From NCBI RefSeq assembly GCF_900096955.1, contig NZ_FMYL01000001.1, forward strand, positions 124,001-188,000: 64,000 nucleotides of DNA. The letters run 5' to 3'. A program made the position numbers and the translations under genes. The notes below the pieces were generated by a model. It was not told the DNA's origin, did not search any database, and saw only the letters and a program-made list of their open reading frames with translations. The DNA comes from Acinetobacter boissieri. Lineage in GTDB: Bacteria > Pseudomonadota > Gammaproteobacteria > Pseudomonadales > Moraxellaceae. Below are positions 47,125-56,627 of the stretch, piece after piece (position 1 is the first letter of the stretch; every line of letters starts with the position of its first letter).

Positions 47125-47544
47125 ATGCAATTAATTATGGAAATCTGCGTATCATTTTTCTTACTGCTAGGAAGCTTTTTTATGCTCACCGGTGGTATTG
47201 CAATCATACGCATGCCAGATCTATTTACTCGTCTACATGCACCCGCTAAATCAAGTACTTTAGGTCTAGGGAGCTTTTTAATTGCTTCTATTATATATGC
47301 AGCTTTCCACCATCACTTTGGATTTGCTGAATTAATTATTACACTATTGGCATTTATTAGTGCACCTGTATCAGCCAACTTAATGGCGCAAGCAGCACTT
47401 CACTTAAAATTACGCTCTTTGAGTGGCGATGTTCCAGAAACAATTCAACGCCCTTTGCCTTGGTCTAAAACCAAATTTTCAGCACGTGATGTAAATAACA
47501 AAAAATTTTCAAATCATCAAAACAATTCACCCCCCCATGAATAA
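47125..47544 (+). CDS. mrpG: Na+(K+)/H+ antiporter subunit MrpG
   Basis: The 139-residue subunit has three transmembrane helices (about 5-27, 42-60, 65-90) and the family motif IAIIRMPDLFTRLHAPAKSSTLG at about residues 25-47. The C-terminal 45 residues are hydrophilic with an Asn/Lys-rich end. The start has AAGGAATAAATT upstream. It is the last gene of the operon; a perfect hairpin terminator follows 6 bp after the stop. Confidence 0.92.
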   Translation: MQLIMEICVSFFLLLGSFFMLTGGIAIIRMPDLFTRLHAPAKSSTLGLGSFLIASIIYAAFHHHFGFAELIITLLAFISAPVSANLMAQAALHLKLRSLSGDVPETIQRPLPWSKTKFSARDVNNKKFSNHQNNSPPHE

Positions 47545-47550
47545 GATCAT

Positions 47551-47580
47551 AAAAAAGCCACTCGAAAGTGGCTTTTTTAT
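47551..47580. terminator. Bidirectional terminator between mrpG and rbfA
   Basis: AAAAAAGCCACT (47551-47562) pairs perfectly with AGTGGCTTTTTT (47567-47578) across CGAA. Both strands leave a run of T residues. It ends the mrp operon and, on the minus strand, the rimP-nusA-infB-rbfA operon. Confidence 0.9.
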
Positions 47581-47586
47581 TTTTTA

Positions 47587-47985
47587 TTAATCTTGCTCTT
47601 TTTTACGTTCAGGTAAGTCTTTTACCGCTTCTTCGATCAAATCAAACATATAGTTACCATATGCATTGGTCTTATCATAATGAAAACGTAAACGTGGCGT
47701 TACTCGTGTTTTAATACGTCGACTTAGCTCTTGACGCAAAAATCCAGACGCATTATTCAACACTTTAAGCGTCTCTTTATTTGCTTCTTCAGTTTGCTCA
47801 TCGCCAAGCTCACGCCCCATAACTGTGACATAAATTTCAGCATAACCCAAATCTGGGCTCACTTTCACAGCAGAAATGGTTACGTAACCACCTAAACGAG
47901 GGTCTTTTAACTCCTGACGAATCAGATCAGCGACTTCTCGCTGAACTGAATCTGCCATACGCTTTAAACGCTGACTACCTGCCAT
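47587..47985 (-). CDS. rbfA: 30S ribosome-binding factor RbfA
   Basis: RbfA is a cold-shock maturation factor for 16S rRNA, binding free 30S subunits near helix 1. The 132-residue KH-fold protein shows RLKRMADSVQREVADLI, VTISAVKVSPDLGYAEIYV and FLRQELSRRIKTRVTPRLRF (split across the conserved C-terminal half). It lies 3 bp after infB, the usual place, and a terminator follows the gene. Confidence 0.94.
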   Translation of the reverse strand: MAGSQRLKRMADSVQREVADLIRQELKDPRLGGYVTISAVKVSPDLGYAEIYVTVMGRELGDEQTEEANKETLKVLNNASGFLRQELSRRIKTRVTPRLRFHYDKTNAYGNYMFDLIEEAVKDLPERKKEQD

Positions 47986-47988
47986 AAA

Positions 47989-50694
47989 TTAAAGGCTCCG
48001 TTTAATAATTTGCACATCATATACTTCAATTTTATCTAAGGCTTTAATGTCTTTATAGCCTTTGACTGCTAAACCACATTCCATGCCTGCACGTACATCT
48101 TCAACCACTTCTTTATAACGGCGTAGTGACTCAAGCTCACCTTGGAAGATCACAACGTCATCACGCAAGATACGGATTGGTTTGTTACGATGAATAACAC
48201 CTTCCATCACCATACAACCAGCAGCTGCACCAAACTTACTTGAGTGGAAGACTTCACGTACTTGAGCTACACCTAAAATCGTTTCACGATGTTCTGGCGC
48301 AAGCTTACCGCTCATGGCATCTTTTACGTCATCAATCAGTTGATAAATCACGCTGTAATAACGAATATCAATATCGTCTTGATCCGCTTTTTGACGTGCT
48401 GTTGTATCTGCACGTACGTTAAAGCCAAGCAGTACTGCATCTGATGATTCAGCTAATGTTACATCAGACTCTGTAATTGCACCTACACCAGAACCAATTA
48501 CACGTACTTTAACTTCATCAGTTGCAAGATCATACAATGCTGTTTGTAGTGCTTCTAAAGAACCACGAACATCTGTTTTAAGTACAATATTAACTGTTGG
48601 AACTTCTTTTTTACCCATAGATGACATGAGGTTTTCTAAACGCATTGCGCTTGCGCGCTCTAAACGTTTTTGACGCTCACGGGTCATACGCGCATCTGCA
48701 ACTTCACGGGCTTTTTTCTCGTCATTAACAACAAGTACTTCGTCCCCCGCCATTGGTGCTTCTGGCAAGCCCAAAATTTCTACAGGAATAGAAGGACCAG
48801 CAGACTTAATACGAACACCGTTTTCATCAGACATGGCACGTACACGACCATAAGATGAACCAGCCAAGACTAAATCGCCTACATTCAATGTACCGTTTTG
48901 TACAAGAATAGAAGTTACGGCACCACGACCTTTGTCTACACGTGCTTCAATCACCACACCTTGTGCAGCACCTTTCGCTGATGCTTGTAATTCCATAAGC
49001 TCGGCTTGGATTGAGATCAAATCTAATAGATCATCAATACCTTCGCCTGTATGTGCAGATACTTTTGCAACGGCAACATCACCGCCCCATTGCTCTGGCA
49101 CAACTTGCTTAGCCGTTAATTCATTGAGTACACGATCTGGATCTGCAGACTCTTTATCCATTTTGTTCATTGCAACAATAATTGGTGTACCCGCAGCGCG
49201 AGCATGGTCAATTGCTTCAGCTGTTTGAGGCATTACACCATCATCTGCCGCTACAACCAATACCACGATATCTGTTGCTTTTGCACCACGTGAACGCATT
49301 GAAGTAAATGCTGCGTGTCCTGGTGTATCTAAGAAAGTAATAATCCCTTTCTCAGTTTCAACATGGTATGCACCAATATGCTGTGTAATACCACCGGCTT
49401 CACCCGCTGCAACTTTTGCACGACGAATACGATCAAGTAAAGATGTTTTACCATGGTCTACGTGACCCATAATGGTCACAACAGGCGGACGTGTTGTGAG
49501 TTCACCACGTGCTTGTTCTGCTTGCTCTAACAAGTTGTCTTCAGTTTGAGTATCTGAAACAAGAACAGGGTTATGGCCCATTTCTTCAACCACTAAAGAT
49601 GCAGTTTCTTGATCAATCGCTTGGTTTTCACTGACTAACTCACCCATTTTCATGAGCATTTTAATCACTTCTCGCACTTTTACAGCCATTTTTTGTGCAA
49701 GATCACCAACGATAATGGTTTCACCAATTTCAACATCATACACTTGTTTTTTCACTGGTTTTTCAAAACCGTGTTTGTTTGATGCACTGGTTTTTAAGCC
49801 ACGTTTATGGTGATTCTTACTAAAGTTTTGCTCTTCTTGACCGTTACGACCTTTCTTTTGACCACGGGTGTCTTTCGTATTCCCACCACGTTTAATTTCA
49901 CGGTCTTCTTTCTTGAAAGACTCTTCGTACGCTTGACCTACAAGACCTGCAGCAATTGGAGCGTCATCTACAACACGAATCGTTTTACTGTCTTCATTCG
50001 TGTACTTAGATGCCATTTTACGCATCTGCTCAAGTGTACGTTGTTGCGCCTCTTCAGCTGCTTTACGACGTACAACTTCTTCTGTTGCACGAAGTTGCGC
50101 TTCTTGTTCCTGACGCGCTTTTTTCTCTGCAGCATTTACAGTTGGCTTAGTATTTGGACGAACTATCGCACCATTGCGTTTTTTTACAACGACAGCAGCT
50201 GTAGAAGAAGACGTTGTCACTTGCTCTTTCTTTTGTGCTTGTGCTGCGCGCATTGCTTCAAGCGTTGCATTGGCTTTATTTTCGACAACAGGCTTGCTGT
50301 CTTTAGCATCAGACTTAACAGTATTTACCATTTCTTTCAGCTTATCTGCATCAGTTCTGGCTTTTGCAGCAGCTTCTGCAGCAAGCTGTTTGGTATCAGG
50401 CTTTGTAAACGTATGCTTTTTACGTACTTCTACATTAATCGTTTTCGGCTTACCAGAGGTACTTGCAACTTTTGCTGTACTGGTCGTTTTACGTTTCAAG
50501 GTAATTTTTCCTGCATTGCCTTCGTTTTGACCATGTACTTTTTTAAGATGGTTTACGAGGGTATTTTGCTGTTCTGTTGTAAGCGTATCATCAGCAGTTT
50601 TTTGTGGCAATCCCGCATCACGAACTTGCTCTAGGAGCTTCTCAACAGGACGTCCCACATTTTCCGCCAATTCTTTAATCGACTTGTCCGTCAT
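47989..50694 (-). CDS. infB: Translation initiation factor IF-2
   Basis: IF-2 is the GTPase that recruits initiator tRNA to the 30S subunit and promotes subunit joining. The 901-residue product has an N-terminal IF2N domain ([20 protein letters not shown]), a long charged linker rich in Lys, Glu, Ala and Gln (about 50-320), a second IF2N, and the G domain near 405: [29 protein letters not shown]. Domains II-IV follow, ending in [15 protein letters not shown]. The start ATG 50694 follows TAGGAGGTAATAA, a near-perfect ribosome binding site. It lies 10 bp after nusA in the conserved operon. Confidence 0.96.
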   Translation of the reverse strand: MTDKSIKELAENVGRPVEKLLEQVRDAGLPQKTADDTLTTEQQNTLVNHLKKVHGQNEGNAGKITLKRKTTSTAKVASTSGKPKTINVEVRKKHTFTKPDTKQLAAEAAAKARTDADKLKEMVNTVKSDAKDSKPVVENKANATLEAMRAAQAQKKEQVTTSSSTAAVVVKKRNGAIVRPNTKPTVNAAEKKARQEQEAQLRATEEVVRRKAAEEAQQRTLEQMRKMASKYTNEDSKTIRVVDDAPIAAGLVGQAYEESFKKEDREIKRGGNTKDTRGQKKGRNGQEEQNFSKNHHKRGLKTSASNKHGFEKPVKKQVYDVEIGETIIVGDLAQKMAVKVREVIKMLMKMGELVSENQAIDQETASLVVEEMGHNPVLVSDTQTEDNLLEQAEQARGELTTRPPVVTIMGHVDHGKTSLLDRIRRAKVAAGEAGGITQHIGAYHVETEKGIITFLDTPGHAAFTSMRSRGAKATDIVVLVVAADDGVMPQTAEAIDHARAAGTPIIVAMNKMDKESADPDRVLNELTAKQVVPEQWGGDVAVAKVSAHTGEGIDDLLDLISIQAELMELQASAKGAAQGVVIEARVDKGRGAVTSILVQNGTLNVGDLVLAGSSYGRVRAMSDENGVRIKSAGPSIPVEILGLPEAPMAGDEVLVVNDEKKAREVADARMTRERQKRLERASAMRLENLMSSMGKKEVPTVNIVLKTDVRGSLEALQTALYDLATDEVKVRVIGSGVGAITESDVTLAESSDAVLLGFNVRADTTARQKADQDDIDIRYYSVIYQLIDDVKDAMSGKLAPEHRETILGVAQVREVFHSSKFGAAAGCMVMEGVIHRNKPIRILRDDVVIFQGELESLRRYKEVVEDVRAGMECGLAVKGYKDIKALDKIEVYDVQIIKRSL

Positions 50695-50704
50695 TTATTA
50701 CCTC

Positions 50705-52189
50705 CTAGTTAAACCATGATTCTCTGGCTTTCATAATTAATTGACCTGCAAGTTTAGAATCAAGACCTTCGATATCAGAGATATCGTCTGTTGCCTGATC
50801 TGCAAGATCATCTATTGTTACAATGCCACGGCTTGCAAGTGCATAAGCGATTTGCTTCGTTACGCCTTCCATATTCAATAATTCATCACTTGGTTCTTGA
50901 ATATTTTCTTGCTCTTTTAATGCATCTGCCAACGCAACTTCTTTAGCTCGACTCTGTAAAAGCTCAACTGTTTCAATATCCAAATCAATTTCATTGAATG
51001 TTTCTGCAGGCACATACGCCACTTCATCAAGTGAGGTAAAGCCCATTTCAACCAATGCCATTGCCAAGTTTTCATCAATATCTAAACGTGTTACAAACAT
51101 GTCTAAATACTGTTGTGTTTCATTCTGCTGACGAGCATGGTAGTCCTCCTCAAGCATCATATCAAGCTTATAGCCTGTCAATTCTGATGCAAGGCGTACA
51201 TTTTGGCCTTGTGAACCAATTGCACGTGCTAATTGTTCACTTGTCGCAAAAATAATATCTGCTGTACGCATATCTTCATCAATGACTATACCACTGACAT
51301 CTGCAGGCTCAAGCGCACTGGCAATATATTGCGCAGGATCATCTGACCATACAACAACATCAATACGTTCGCCATTCAGCTCTTGTTGTACTGATTGGAT
51401 ACGTGTACCGCGCATACCAATACATGCACCCACTGGATCAATACGATGATCATTGGTTTTTACAGCAATTTTTGCACGCACACCCGCTTGACGTGTTGCA
51501 GCTTTAATTTCAATAATTTCTTCTGAGATCTCAGGTACTTCTTTTTTAATCAGCGCCTTTAACATCTCTGGTCTAGCACGAGACAGTAATAACTGTGCGC
51601 CTCGACCTTCACGGTTTACTTCATACAAAATAGCACTTAAACGCTGTTTTGGACGTAAGTTTTCTTTTGGAATAGTTTCTTCACGCGCCAAATAACCTTC
51701 TGCATTATCACCTAAGTCAATAATGTAGCCATCTTTGGTTTGTTTTTTTACTTCACCATAAATCAACTCACCAATTTTAGACATATAGGCGTCTGCAATC
51801 AGCGCACGTTCAGCTTCACGAATTTTTTGTACAATCACTTGTTTAGCAATTTGTGCTGCAATTCGACCAAACTCAATAGATTCAACTTCTAGCTCACGAA
51901 TATCACCAATTGAGCATTTTGAAGGGTCTAAATCTGAAATCGCATCTTGACATGCTGGCATTTCATGATCTTCATCGGCAACAACTTCCCATTGGCGAAA
52001 TGTTCGATACTCACCCGTTTTACGGTCGATTTCTACACGTAGTTCCGCTTCTTCTGAGTTTGTTCCTTCATAAAACTTCTTTTTAGTCGCAGCCACAAGT
52101 GCCTGTTCTAGTGCTTCAAAGATGGCTTCACGGCTAACACCTTTTTCATTACTAACCGTTTCTGCAACGGTAAGAATTTCACGACCCAT
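50705..52189 (-). CDS. nusA: Transcription termination/antitermination factor NusA
   Basis: NusA binds RNA polymerase and nascent RNA, affecting pausing, termination and rRNA antitermination. The 494-residue product has an N-terminal polymerase-binding domain (about 1-125), an S1 domain (DGYIIDLGDNAEGYLAREE, about 135-200), KH1 and KH2 (PVGACIGMRGTRIQSVQQEL and ARAIGSQGQNVRLASELTG) and two acidic C-terminal repeats (about 365-494), as in gammaproteobacteria. ATG 52189 follows AGGTGACTT. It is 33 bp downstream of rimP. Confidence 0.96.
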   Translation of the reverse strand: MGREILTVAETVSNEKGVSREAIFEALEQALVAATKKKFYEGTNSEEAELRVEIDRKTGEYRTFRQWEVVADEDHEMPACQDAISDLDPSKCSIGDIRELEVESIEFGRIAAQIAKQVIVQKIREAERALIADAYMSKIGELIYGEVKKQTKDGYIIDLGDNAEGYLAREETIPKENLRPKQRLSAILYEVNREGRGAQLLLSRARPEMLKALIKKEVPEISEEIIEIKAATRQAGVRAKIAVKTNDHRIDPVGACIGMRGTRIQSVQQELNGERIDVVVWSDDPAQYIASALEPADVSGIVIDEDMRTADIIFATSEQLARAIGSQGQNVRLASELTGYKLDMMLEEDYHARQQNETQQYLDMFVTRLDIDENLAMALVEMGFTSLDEVAYVPAETFNEIDLDIETVELLQSRAKEVALADALKEQENIQEPSDELLNMEGVTKQIAYALASRGIVTIDDLADQATDDISDIEGLDSKLAGQLIMKARESWFN

Positions 52190-52222
52190 AAGTCACCTAT
52201 ACATTCAAATTTTCTTAATAAT

Positions 52223-52747
52223 TTAGTCTTGATATACCAAATTGGCTTTGTCGATATTTTGACTGTCAATTTCAATAACCTGTTGCTTTTCTACTTCTAC
52301 TTGAATTGTTTCATTTTCAAGATCAACAGCAACCAATTTCGCTTGAAATTTACGACGATTTTCAACAGCTGCAATTAAACGTAAAGCAACATTTTGACCA
52401 ATATATGCAGACATTTGAGTCAGTTGAAAAAATGGACGATCCCATCCTGGTGAAGACACCTCAAGTGAATACTCACCTGCAATAGGATCATGTACATCTA
52501 AGATTGCACCAACCTGTTTGGTCACACTTACACAATCTTGAACACCAATGCCACGGGCTTTGACATCAACACCTTCGTCTTCGAGTGCCTCTACTTGATC
52601 AACCTGATCAGGTCGATCAATATAAATACGCAACATTGAACACTTACCTTGTGGTAAGAACTCAATGCCCCATAGTTCAACATTACATGCGGCTACCGCA
52701 GGTGTAATGAGATCTTGTAGCTCTTGATTTTTGTTTGATAGTTTCAT
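52223..52747 (-). CDS. rimP: Ribosome maturation factor RimP
   Basis: RimP helps assemble the 30S subunit. The 174-residue product shows the family features [40 protein letters not shown] and [16 protein letters not shown] (each in the N-terminal half), then an SH3-like C-terminal domain. It opens the nusA operon, downstream of the initiator tRNA genes, as in many gammaproteobacteria (metY-rimP-nusA-infB). It is slightly longer than E. coli RimP (about 150) because of an insertion after RIYIDRPDQ. Confidence 0.94.
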   Translation of the reverse strand: MKLSNKNQELQDLITPAVAACNVELWGIEFLPQGKCSMLRIYIDRPDQVDQVEALEDEGVDVKARGIGVQDCVSVTKQVGAILDVHDPIAGEYSLEVSSPGWDRPFFQLTQMSAYIGQNVALRLIAAVENRRKFQAKLVAVDLENETIQVEVEKQQVIEIDSQNIDKANLVYQD

Positions 52748-52860
52748 GTACTCTCATCATTTTATGCAATACAACAGTTGGCTTTTTCACCAACCCACCT
52801 GTATATAGTGAAGCATGTTTTGTTGACGAACTGATGTCTACAGAACATAACAACCATTAA

Positions 52861-52886
52861 AAAAAGGGCGTATATCCGCCCTTTTT
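52861..52886 (-). terminator. Terminator between tRNA-fMet and rimP (distal hairpin)
   Basis: AAAAAGGGCG (52861-52870) pairs perfectly with CGCCCTTTTT (52877-52886). On the minus strand further T residues follow the stem. It should end or attenuate the tRNA transcript before rimP. Confidence 0.8.
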
Positions 52887-52942
52887 GCACAGAAAAAGCA
52901 AAGCCCACTGTGCAAAAAGGCCCACCTATTTGTGAGCCTTTT
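52882..52942 (-). terminator. Two further stacked hairpins just 3' of tRNA-fMet
   Basis: TTTTTGCACAG (52882-52892) pairs with CTGTGCAAAAA (52908-52918). AAAGGC-CAC pairs with GTG-GCCTTT (52915-52942, one mismatch), and T residues follow on the minus strand. They overlap each other and the distal hairpin at 52861-52886, so the folds compete. The nearest stem begins 12 bp after the tRNA. Confidence 0.6.
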
Positions 52943-52953
52943 AGCAAGAATCT

Positions 52954-53030
<77 letters not shown>

Positions 53031-53110
53031 ATAGTGTGCAATATTTTAACTTAGTTAAACGTTTTTTACAACCTTAAGTAAGCCCAATGATTTTGCAAAT
53101 CTCATTGAAT

Positions 53111-53187
<77 letters not shown>

Positions 53188-53253
53188 CCGACATTACAAT
53201 GTTCTGGTAAACATGTAATTTAAAACCGAGTCTTAAACGACCTGATGGAGCGC

Positions 53254-53282
53254 ATTGTATAGAGTGAAATGCTTTACTGCAA
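53254..53282 (-). promoter_or_regulatory. Promoter of the initiator tRNA genes
   Basis: On the minus strand TTGCAG (53277-53282) and TACAAT (53254-53259) are 17 bases apart, followed by the GC-rich discriminator GCGCTCC. Such a discriminator is typical of growth-rate-controlled stable RNA promoters. It is 66 bp upstream of tRNA copy 2. Confidence 0.65.
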
Positions 53283-53368
53283 GCTGTTTTTTCAAGTTTG
53301 CTCTACTTTAGAATTGAGTGAAGATTTTTTAAACAAAAATCCTAGTAATATATAAGCGACTTTTGATA

Positions 53369-54988
53369 TTATTTATTTAACAATTCCTCATAAGTCATAT
53401 TTCGGCGATAGGTATAATTTAAAATAGCAAGTTGTCTTTTTGCCTCTTGCTCTTGTCCATTCACTGCCAGAACCTGAGCATATTTTATTAGGTCGTAAGG
53501 CATAATATACAATTCAGCCATTTTTTTTGCGTTCACCCAATCCGATGCTGTCATCTTTTGATGTACATTGAGACCAATCCATTGTGCTCTAGCATCATAC
53601 TGATCAAATAAAAAAAGTGTATAGGGTAAATCAACCTCGCCATAATGATCATTCATTTCCGCTGTTTTTCCAGCCAGCGTATTATCCCAAACTAGATTAT
53701 ATTCTTTAAAAACATAATACCCACTACAAAATGATAAAATCACAATTACAGGTAGAAACCAGCGATTAATTGTATAATTAGCATTTGGCATGTAAGAGAA
53801 TGAAATGCCAATAAGCAACCCTAAAGGTAACAAGAAATATAAATAATATAATGGAAACTCAAGCATTGAATGAATACCTAATGCCGACACCATCAGAAAA
53901 ATAATAAATGTTTCAAGATTAATAATACAATTAAACAGTCTCTTATATATCCAAAGAATATAAAAAATGATGAGTAAACCTAAAGGTAACCCGCACCAAA
54001 CCAGTAAATCTAAAAATAAATTATGTGCACTGGATGCCCACTCATAGCCTTTATAAACATCTATTACCTGTGCCTGTGCAACACTGGTTTGGTTCCAACC
54101 ATACCCCCAAACAGGCTGTTTCATGACGGCATGAATCATTTGGTTCCAAATATCTAACCTTAAATAGCCTGATGAAATACGCTCAGATGCTGAGCTAATG
54201 GGTGCAAGATCAAAATAAGGGGCTAAAAGATGGTTTAAAATTGGCAGTACTAAAATTGATACGATATAAAAGATCGTTAAGAAAATAAAATCTTTATAAC
54301 TAGATTTTAAATCCATTTTATTTTGCCAAATCACAATAAAAATAAAGCTAAAAAGAATAATTAACCACCCCGTACGGGATTGTGATAGTGCCATTGCAAA
54401 TAGAAATAGGCAACTAGAAATAATAAATATATTTCTTTTTAAAATAGCTCTTTCAAAAAAATACAAGCCTGACAGTAAACCTAAGGATAACAATGTAGAT
54501 AATTGGTTAAACTGCCCAATATTTGCATATGGACGATTGCCAGTAAAATCCATTATCCATGGTTGTCCTTTAAACAGACCTAACCACTGAAAAATAGCCA
54601 ATAAAGAAGAACACAAAGATGCAATCAAAAATACCGTACAGAGCGCACTCAAAATCTGATTCTTAGAATTTTCTCTTATTGTTAAATTGTAGCCAACAAC
54701 AACGGCCAACACAAAAGAAAACAGATAAAGTGATGCAGACCATGCAATGGTAAAGAAGAACATTTGATTAAAATAATATTGTAAAAATGGTATAGCCGAT
54801 AACAATAAAAATGGAAGAATAAAACGAGGAATAATTATATTTTTTTTGAAAAACAATAATGGAAGTAAGAAAATAATGCTAAAAAATACAATAAATTCTG
54901 ATAAGAAGCTAGACCACGGAAGGTAATGGGCCGGTAGTAGGTATGCTAATGAAAGCAATATAATAAAAAGGAAAACAATTATTTTCAT
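53369..54988 (-). CDS. pglL: PglL-family O-oligosaccharyltransferase (pilin glycosylation)
   Basis: This inner-membrane enzyme transfers lipid-linked glycan to Ser/Thr of periplasmic proteins. The 539-residue product has about 12 transmembrane helices and the Wzy-type signature: GQFNQLSTLLSLGLLSGL near residue 155 and SSAHNLFLDLLVWCGLPLG near 320, with the catalytic-loop His. A C-terminal soluble part (about 435-539) matches the Wzy_C_2 domain of PglL. It lies 72 bp after pilA, which points to PilA as substrate. The start ATG 54988 has no visible ribosome binding site and touches the foot of a terminator hairpin. A TfpO/PilO-like role is the alternative; the long C-terminus favours PglL. Confidence 0.83.
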   Translation of the reverse strand: MKIIVFLFIILLSLAYLLPAHYLPWSSFLSEFIVFFSIIFLLPLLFFKKNIIIPRFILPFLLLSAIPFLQYYFNQMFFFTIAWSASLYLFSFVLAVVVGYNLTIRENSKNQILSALCTVFLIASLCSSLLAIFQWLGLFKGQPWIMDFTGNRPYANIGQFNQLSTLLSLGLLSGLYFFERAILKRNIFIISSCLFLFAMALSQSRTGWLIILFSFIFIVIWQNKMDLKSSYKDFIFLTIFYIVSILVLPILNHLLAPYFDLAPISSASERISSGYLRLDIWNQMIHAVMKQPVWGYGWNQTSVAQAQVIDVYKGYEWASSAHNLFLDLLVWCGLPLGLLIIFYILWIYKRLFNCIINLETFIIFLMVSALGIHSMLEFPLYYLYFLLPLGLLIGISFSYMPNANYTINRWFLPVIVILSFCSGYYVFKEYNLVWDNTLAGKTAEMNDHYGEVDLPYTLFLFDQYDARAQWIGLNVHQKMTASDWVNAKKMAELYIMPYDLIKYAQVLAVNGQEQEAKRQLAILNYTYRRNMTYEELLNK

Positions 54989-54992
54989 AGAT

Positions 54993-55019
54993 AAAAAATA
55001 CAGGGGAGTCCCCTGTATT
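54993..55019 (-). terminator. Terminator between pilA and pglL
   Basis: AATACAGGGG (54997-55006) pairs perfectly with CCCCTGTATT (55010-55019), followed by T residues on the minus strand. It ends just 4 bases before the pglL ATG. Most pilA transcripts would stop here, leaving pglL to read-through. Confidence 0.8.
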
Positions 55020-55060
55020 CCTAAATAGTAAAAGTAGCTACATATTTCAAAAAATAAGTA

Positions 55061-55501
55061 TTACTTAGTCGTAGTAGTCAAACAAGACTTAGGTCTATAA
55101 TCTGTCGGAACACTTGTTGAACATGTCCATGTTCCTGTAGCGCTACCAGCATCAGCACTACGACTCCACTTAATAACTTCTGTATTAATAGAAGATGTAC
55201 CTTTAAGAGCACATTTGATTTCTGATGCACCATTTATTGCAACATTAACAGTTACAGTATCACATGCACTTTTGTCGCCTTGAAGACCGATTGCTGATGC
55301 AGTAGTAATTGGTGCAGAAATCCCTGTGGCAAGCAATGCTTCAGCATTAGTTTTACCTGGGCTAATCTCTGCCAAGCCAGCAGCTACTTGTGATTTAGCA
55401 ATATAACCCTGATATGCAGGAATCGCAATTGCAGCCAAAATACCAATAATCGCAACAACGATCATCAATTCAATTAATGTAAAACCTTTTTGAGCGTTCA
55501 T
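55061..55501 (-). CDS. pilA: Type IV pilin (PilA-like major pilin)
   Basis: This is the structural subunit of type IV pili, used in twitching, adhesion and, in Acinetobacter, DNA uptake. The 146-residue product has a six-residue leader cut by PilD at G6-F7 ([15 protein letters not shown]), the conserved mature Glu5 and a hydrophobic polymerisation helix. Two Cys pairs follow, one in the middle (SACDT...IKCAL) and one at the C-terminus (TWTCSTS...KSCL) that should form the D-loop. The C-terminal residue is Lys after four Thr, not the terminal Ser used by PilO/TfpO. The ATG follows GGGG. The adjacent ligase suggests O-glycosylation at an internal Ser/Thr. Confidence 0.93.
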   Translation of the reverse strand: MNAQKGFTLIELMIVVAIIGILAAIAIPAYQGYIAKSQVAAGLAEISPGKTNAEALLATGISAPITTASAIGLQGDKSACDTVTVNVAINGASEIKCALKGTSSINTEVIKWSRSADAGSATGTWTCSTSVPTDYRPKSCLTTTTK

Positions 55502-56063
55502 CTATTTACCCCGATGTTAAAAGTAAGTTGCTAAAGTTAGACATGCTAAAAATAGCATACTATATGTTCATAAACATAGCATCATTATGTGATAAATAAG
55601 TTACATCAACAAGCATATCAACTGTTTTTTTTGTAAAGTCAATGTCTATATATTCAGATTCAATATAAAAAAAGACCTTATAATTTTTAACACATTGTTT
55701 CTTAAAAAAGTACAAAAGCAAAGTTTTTCATGGACTAAACCATGAAATCACTTTGTACTGTACGTATTTTTGACAAGAGATTTAATACATAAATAGTAAA
55801 AAACTCATATTTCATCAAATAAAGCGAAAAAAATAAAAATTTAGCTTAGCTAAAACACAGACAATTGTCATTTTATTTCACACATCAGGGTTTCTATTTT
55901 TTTAATATTTCCGGTTTCATGTTATCTTTTCTCTTTAAGAATCAGCATTTTTCTAACTCGCCAAGCACAATATTTTTGTTGAATCATGCCACTTATTTAT
56001 AAAAATTAGCTATATTCTTTCGTCAAATAAAAAGGGAGAATATTAGTATTAATATCATTGGCT
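55502..56063. other. 562-bp intergenic region upstream of pilA
   Basis: No protein gene was seen. It holds ATGCTA-N4-TAGCAT (about 55543-55558, near the pilA leader), a long imperfect inverted repeat at 55710-55758 followed by T residues on the minus strand, and a minus-strand TTGACG/TATAAA pair (56021-56026 and 55996-56001, 19-bp spacing). The pilA promoter must lie within it, but I could not fix a convincing sigma-54 or sigma-70 site. Confidence 0.5.
55704..55758 (-). terminator. Long hairpin with T-run upstream of pilA
   Basis: CCATGAAA (55740-55747) pairs with TTTCATGG (55726-55733) across ACTAAA. The outer arms GTACAAA and TTTGTAC (from 55710 and to 55758) extend the stem with an internal loop. 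On the minus strand six T residues follow. It is about 300 bp past the nearest upstream minus-strand gene. Confidence 0.6.
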
Positions 56064-56627
56064 CTACAAAATAATTGGATAATCTGACAGTTCATCGTTA
56101 TCTGTTAATGACGAACCCATACTTGCATAATGCTTATTTAATACAGCTCCAATATGTTCCACGCCATAAATTATGGCTGCTTTATACTTTTTTTCTTTCA
56201 TCTGTTGCGTAATATTTTGACAAATATTTTGCCAAATACTTGAGTCAGTTGTTTTTTTAATACCACGATCAAATACAATATCGACATGTCGTTCGCATAA
56301 ATTGACATATAGTAGTACACCACTATTATGCTCCGTATCCCAAACACCCAATTCAGCAAATAATTGACGTGCTCTGAGTTCTGTATTTTTAAAGTAGGCA
56401 ATATTAGCAGGGATATGTCCTTCTATGACTACCTGTATTTCACCCACATGTCCATGCTCGGCATGATGAATGACTTTAGCAATATCTACCCTGTCTTGCT
56501 TAGAAAAATAATGCTTACTGTTAGAAATACAACAAAAATGTTTCAACCAACGTTGAATGCTCGTAGTTGATGGCGTTTTTAACTCATTGCTGCCTAATAT
56601 ATAGGTTGTTTCTGTTTTATTTACCAT
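56064..56627 (-). CDS. TPM-domain protein, short soluble form
   Basis: The 187-residue protein carries a TPM (TLP18.3/Psb32/MOLO-1) fold: VIHHAEHGHVGEIQVVIEGH, SGVLLYVNLCERHVDIVFDRGI and a final helix KYKAAIIYGVEHIGAVLNKHY (spans about 50-165). It has no signal peptide or membrane anchor, unlike its neighbour. It overlaps the upstream TPM gene by 7 bases, and the pair follow lemA. This arrangement (lemA with one membrane and one soluble TPM gene) is common in proteobacteria, but the biochemical role is not settled. Confidence 0.8.
   Translation of the reverse strand: MVNKTETTYILGSNELKTPSTTSIQRWLKHFCCISNSKHYFSKQDRVDIAKVIHHAEHGHVGEIQVVIEGHIPANIAYFKNTELRARQLFAELGVWDTEHNSGVLLYVNLCERHVDIVFDRGIKKTTDSSIWQNICQNITQQMKEKKYKAAIIYGVEHIGAVLNKHYASMGSSLTDNDELSDYPIIL

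Noticed and set aside
49807..50634. A 275-codon open frame on the plus strand, antisense to infB
   Set aside because: It mirrors the Lys/Glu/Ala-rich linker of IF-2; its protein is Phe/Cys/Leu-rich nonsense with no domain.
55502..56063. Sigma-54 promoter for pilA
   Set aside because: TGGC occurrences on the minus strand lack the GC element at the correct 10-base spacing.
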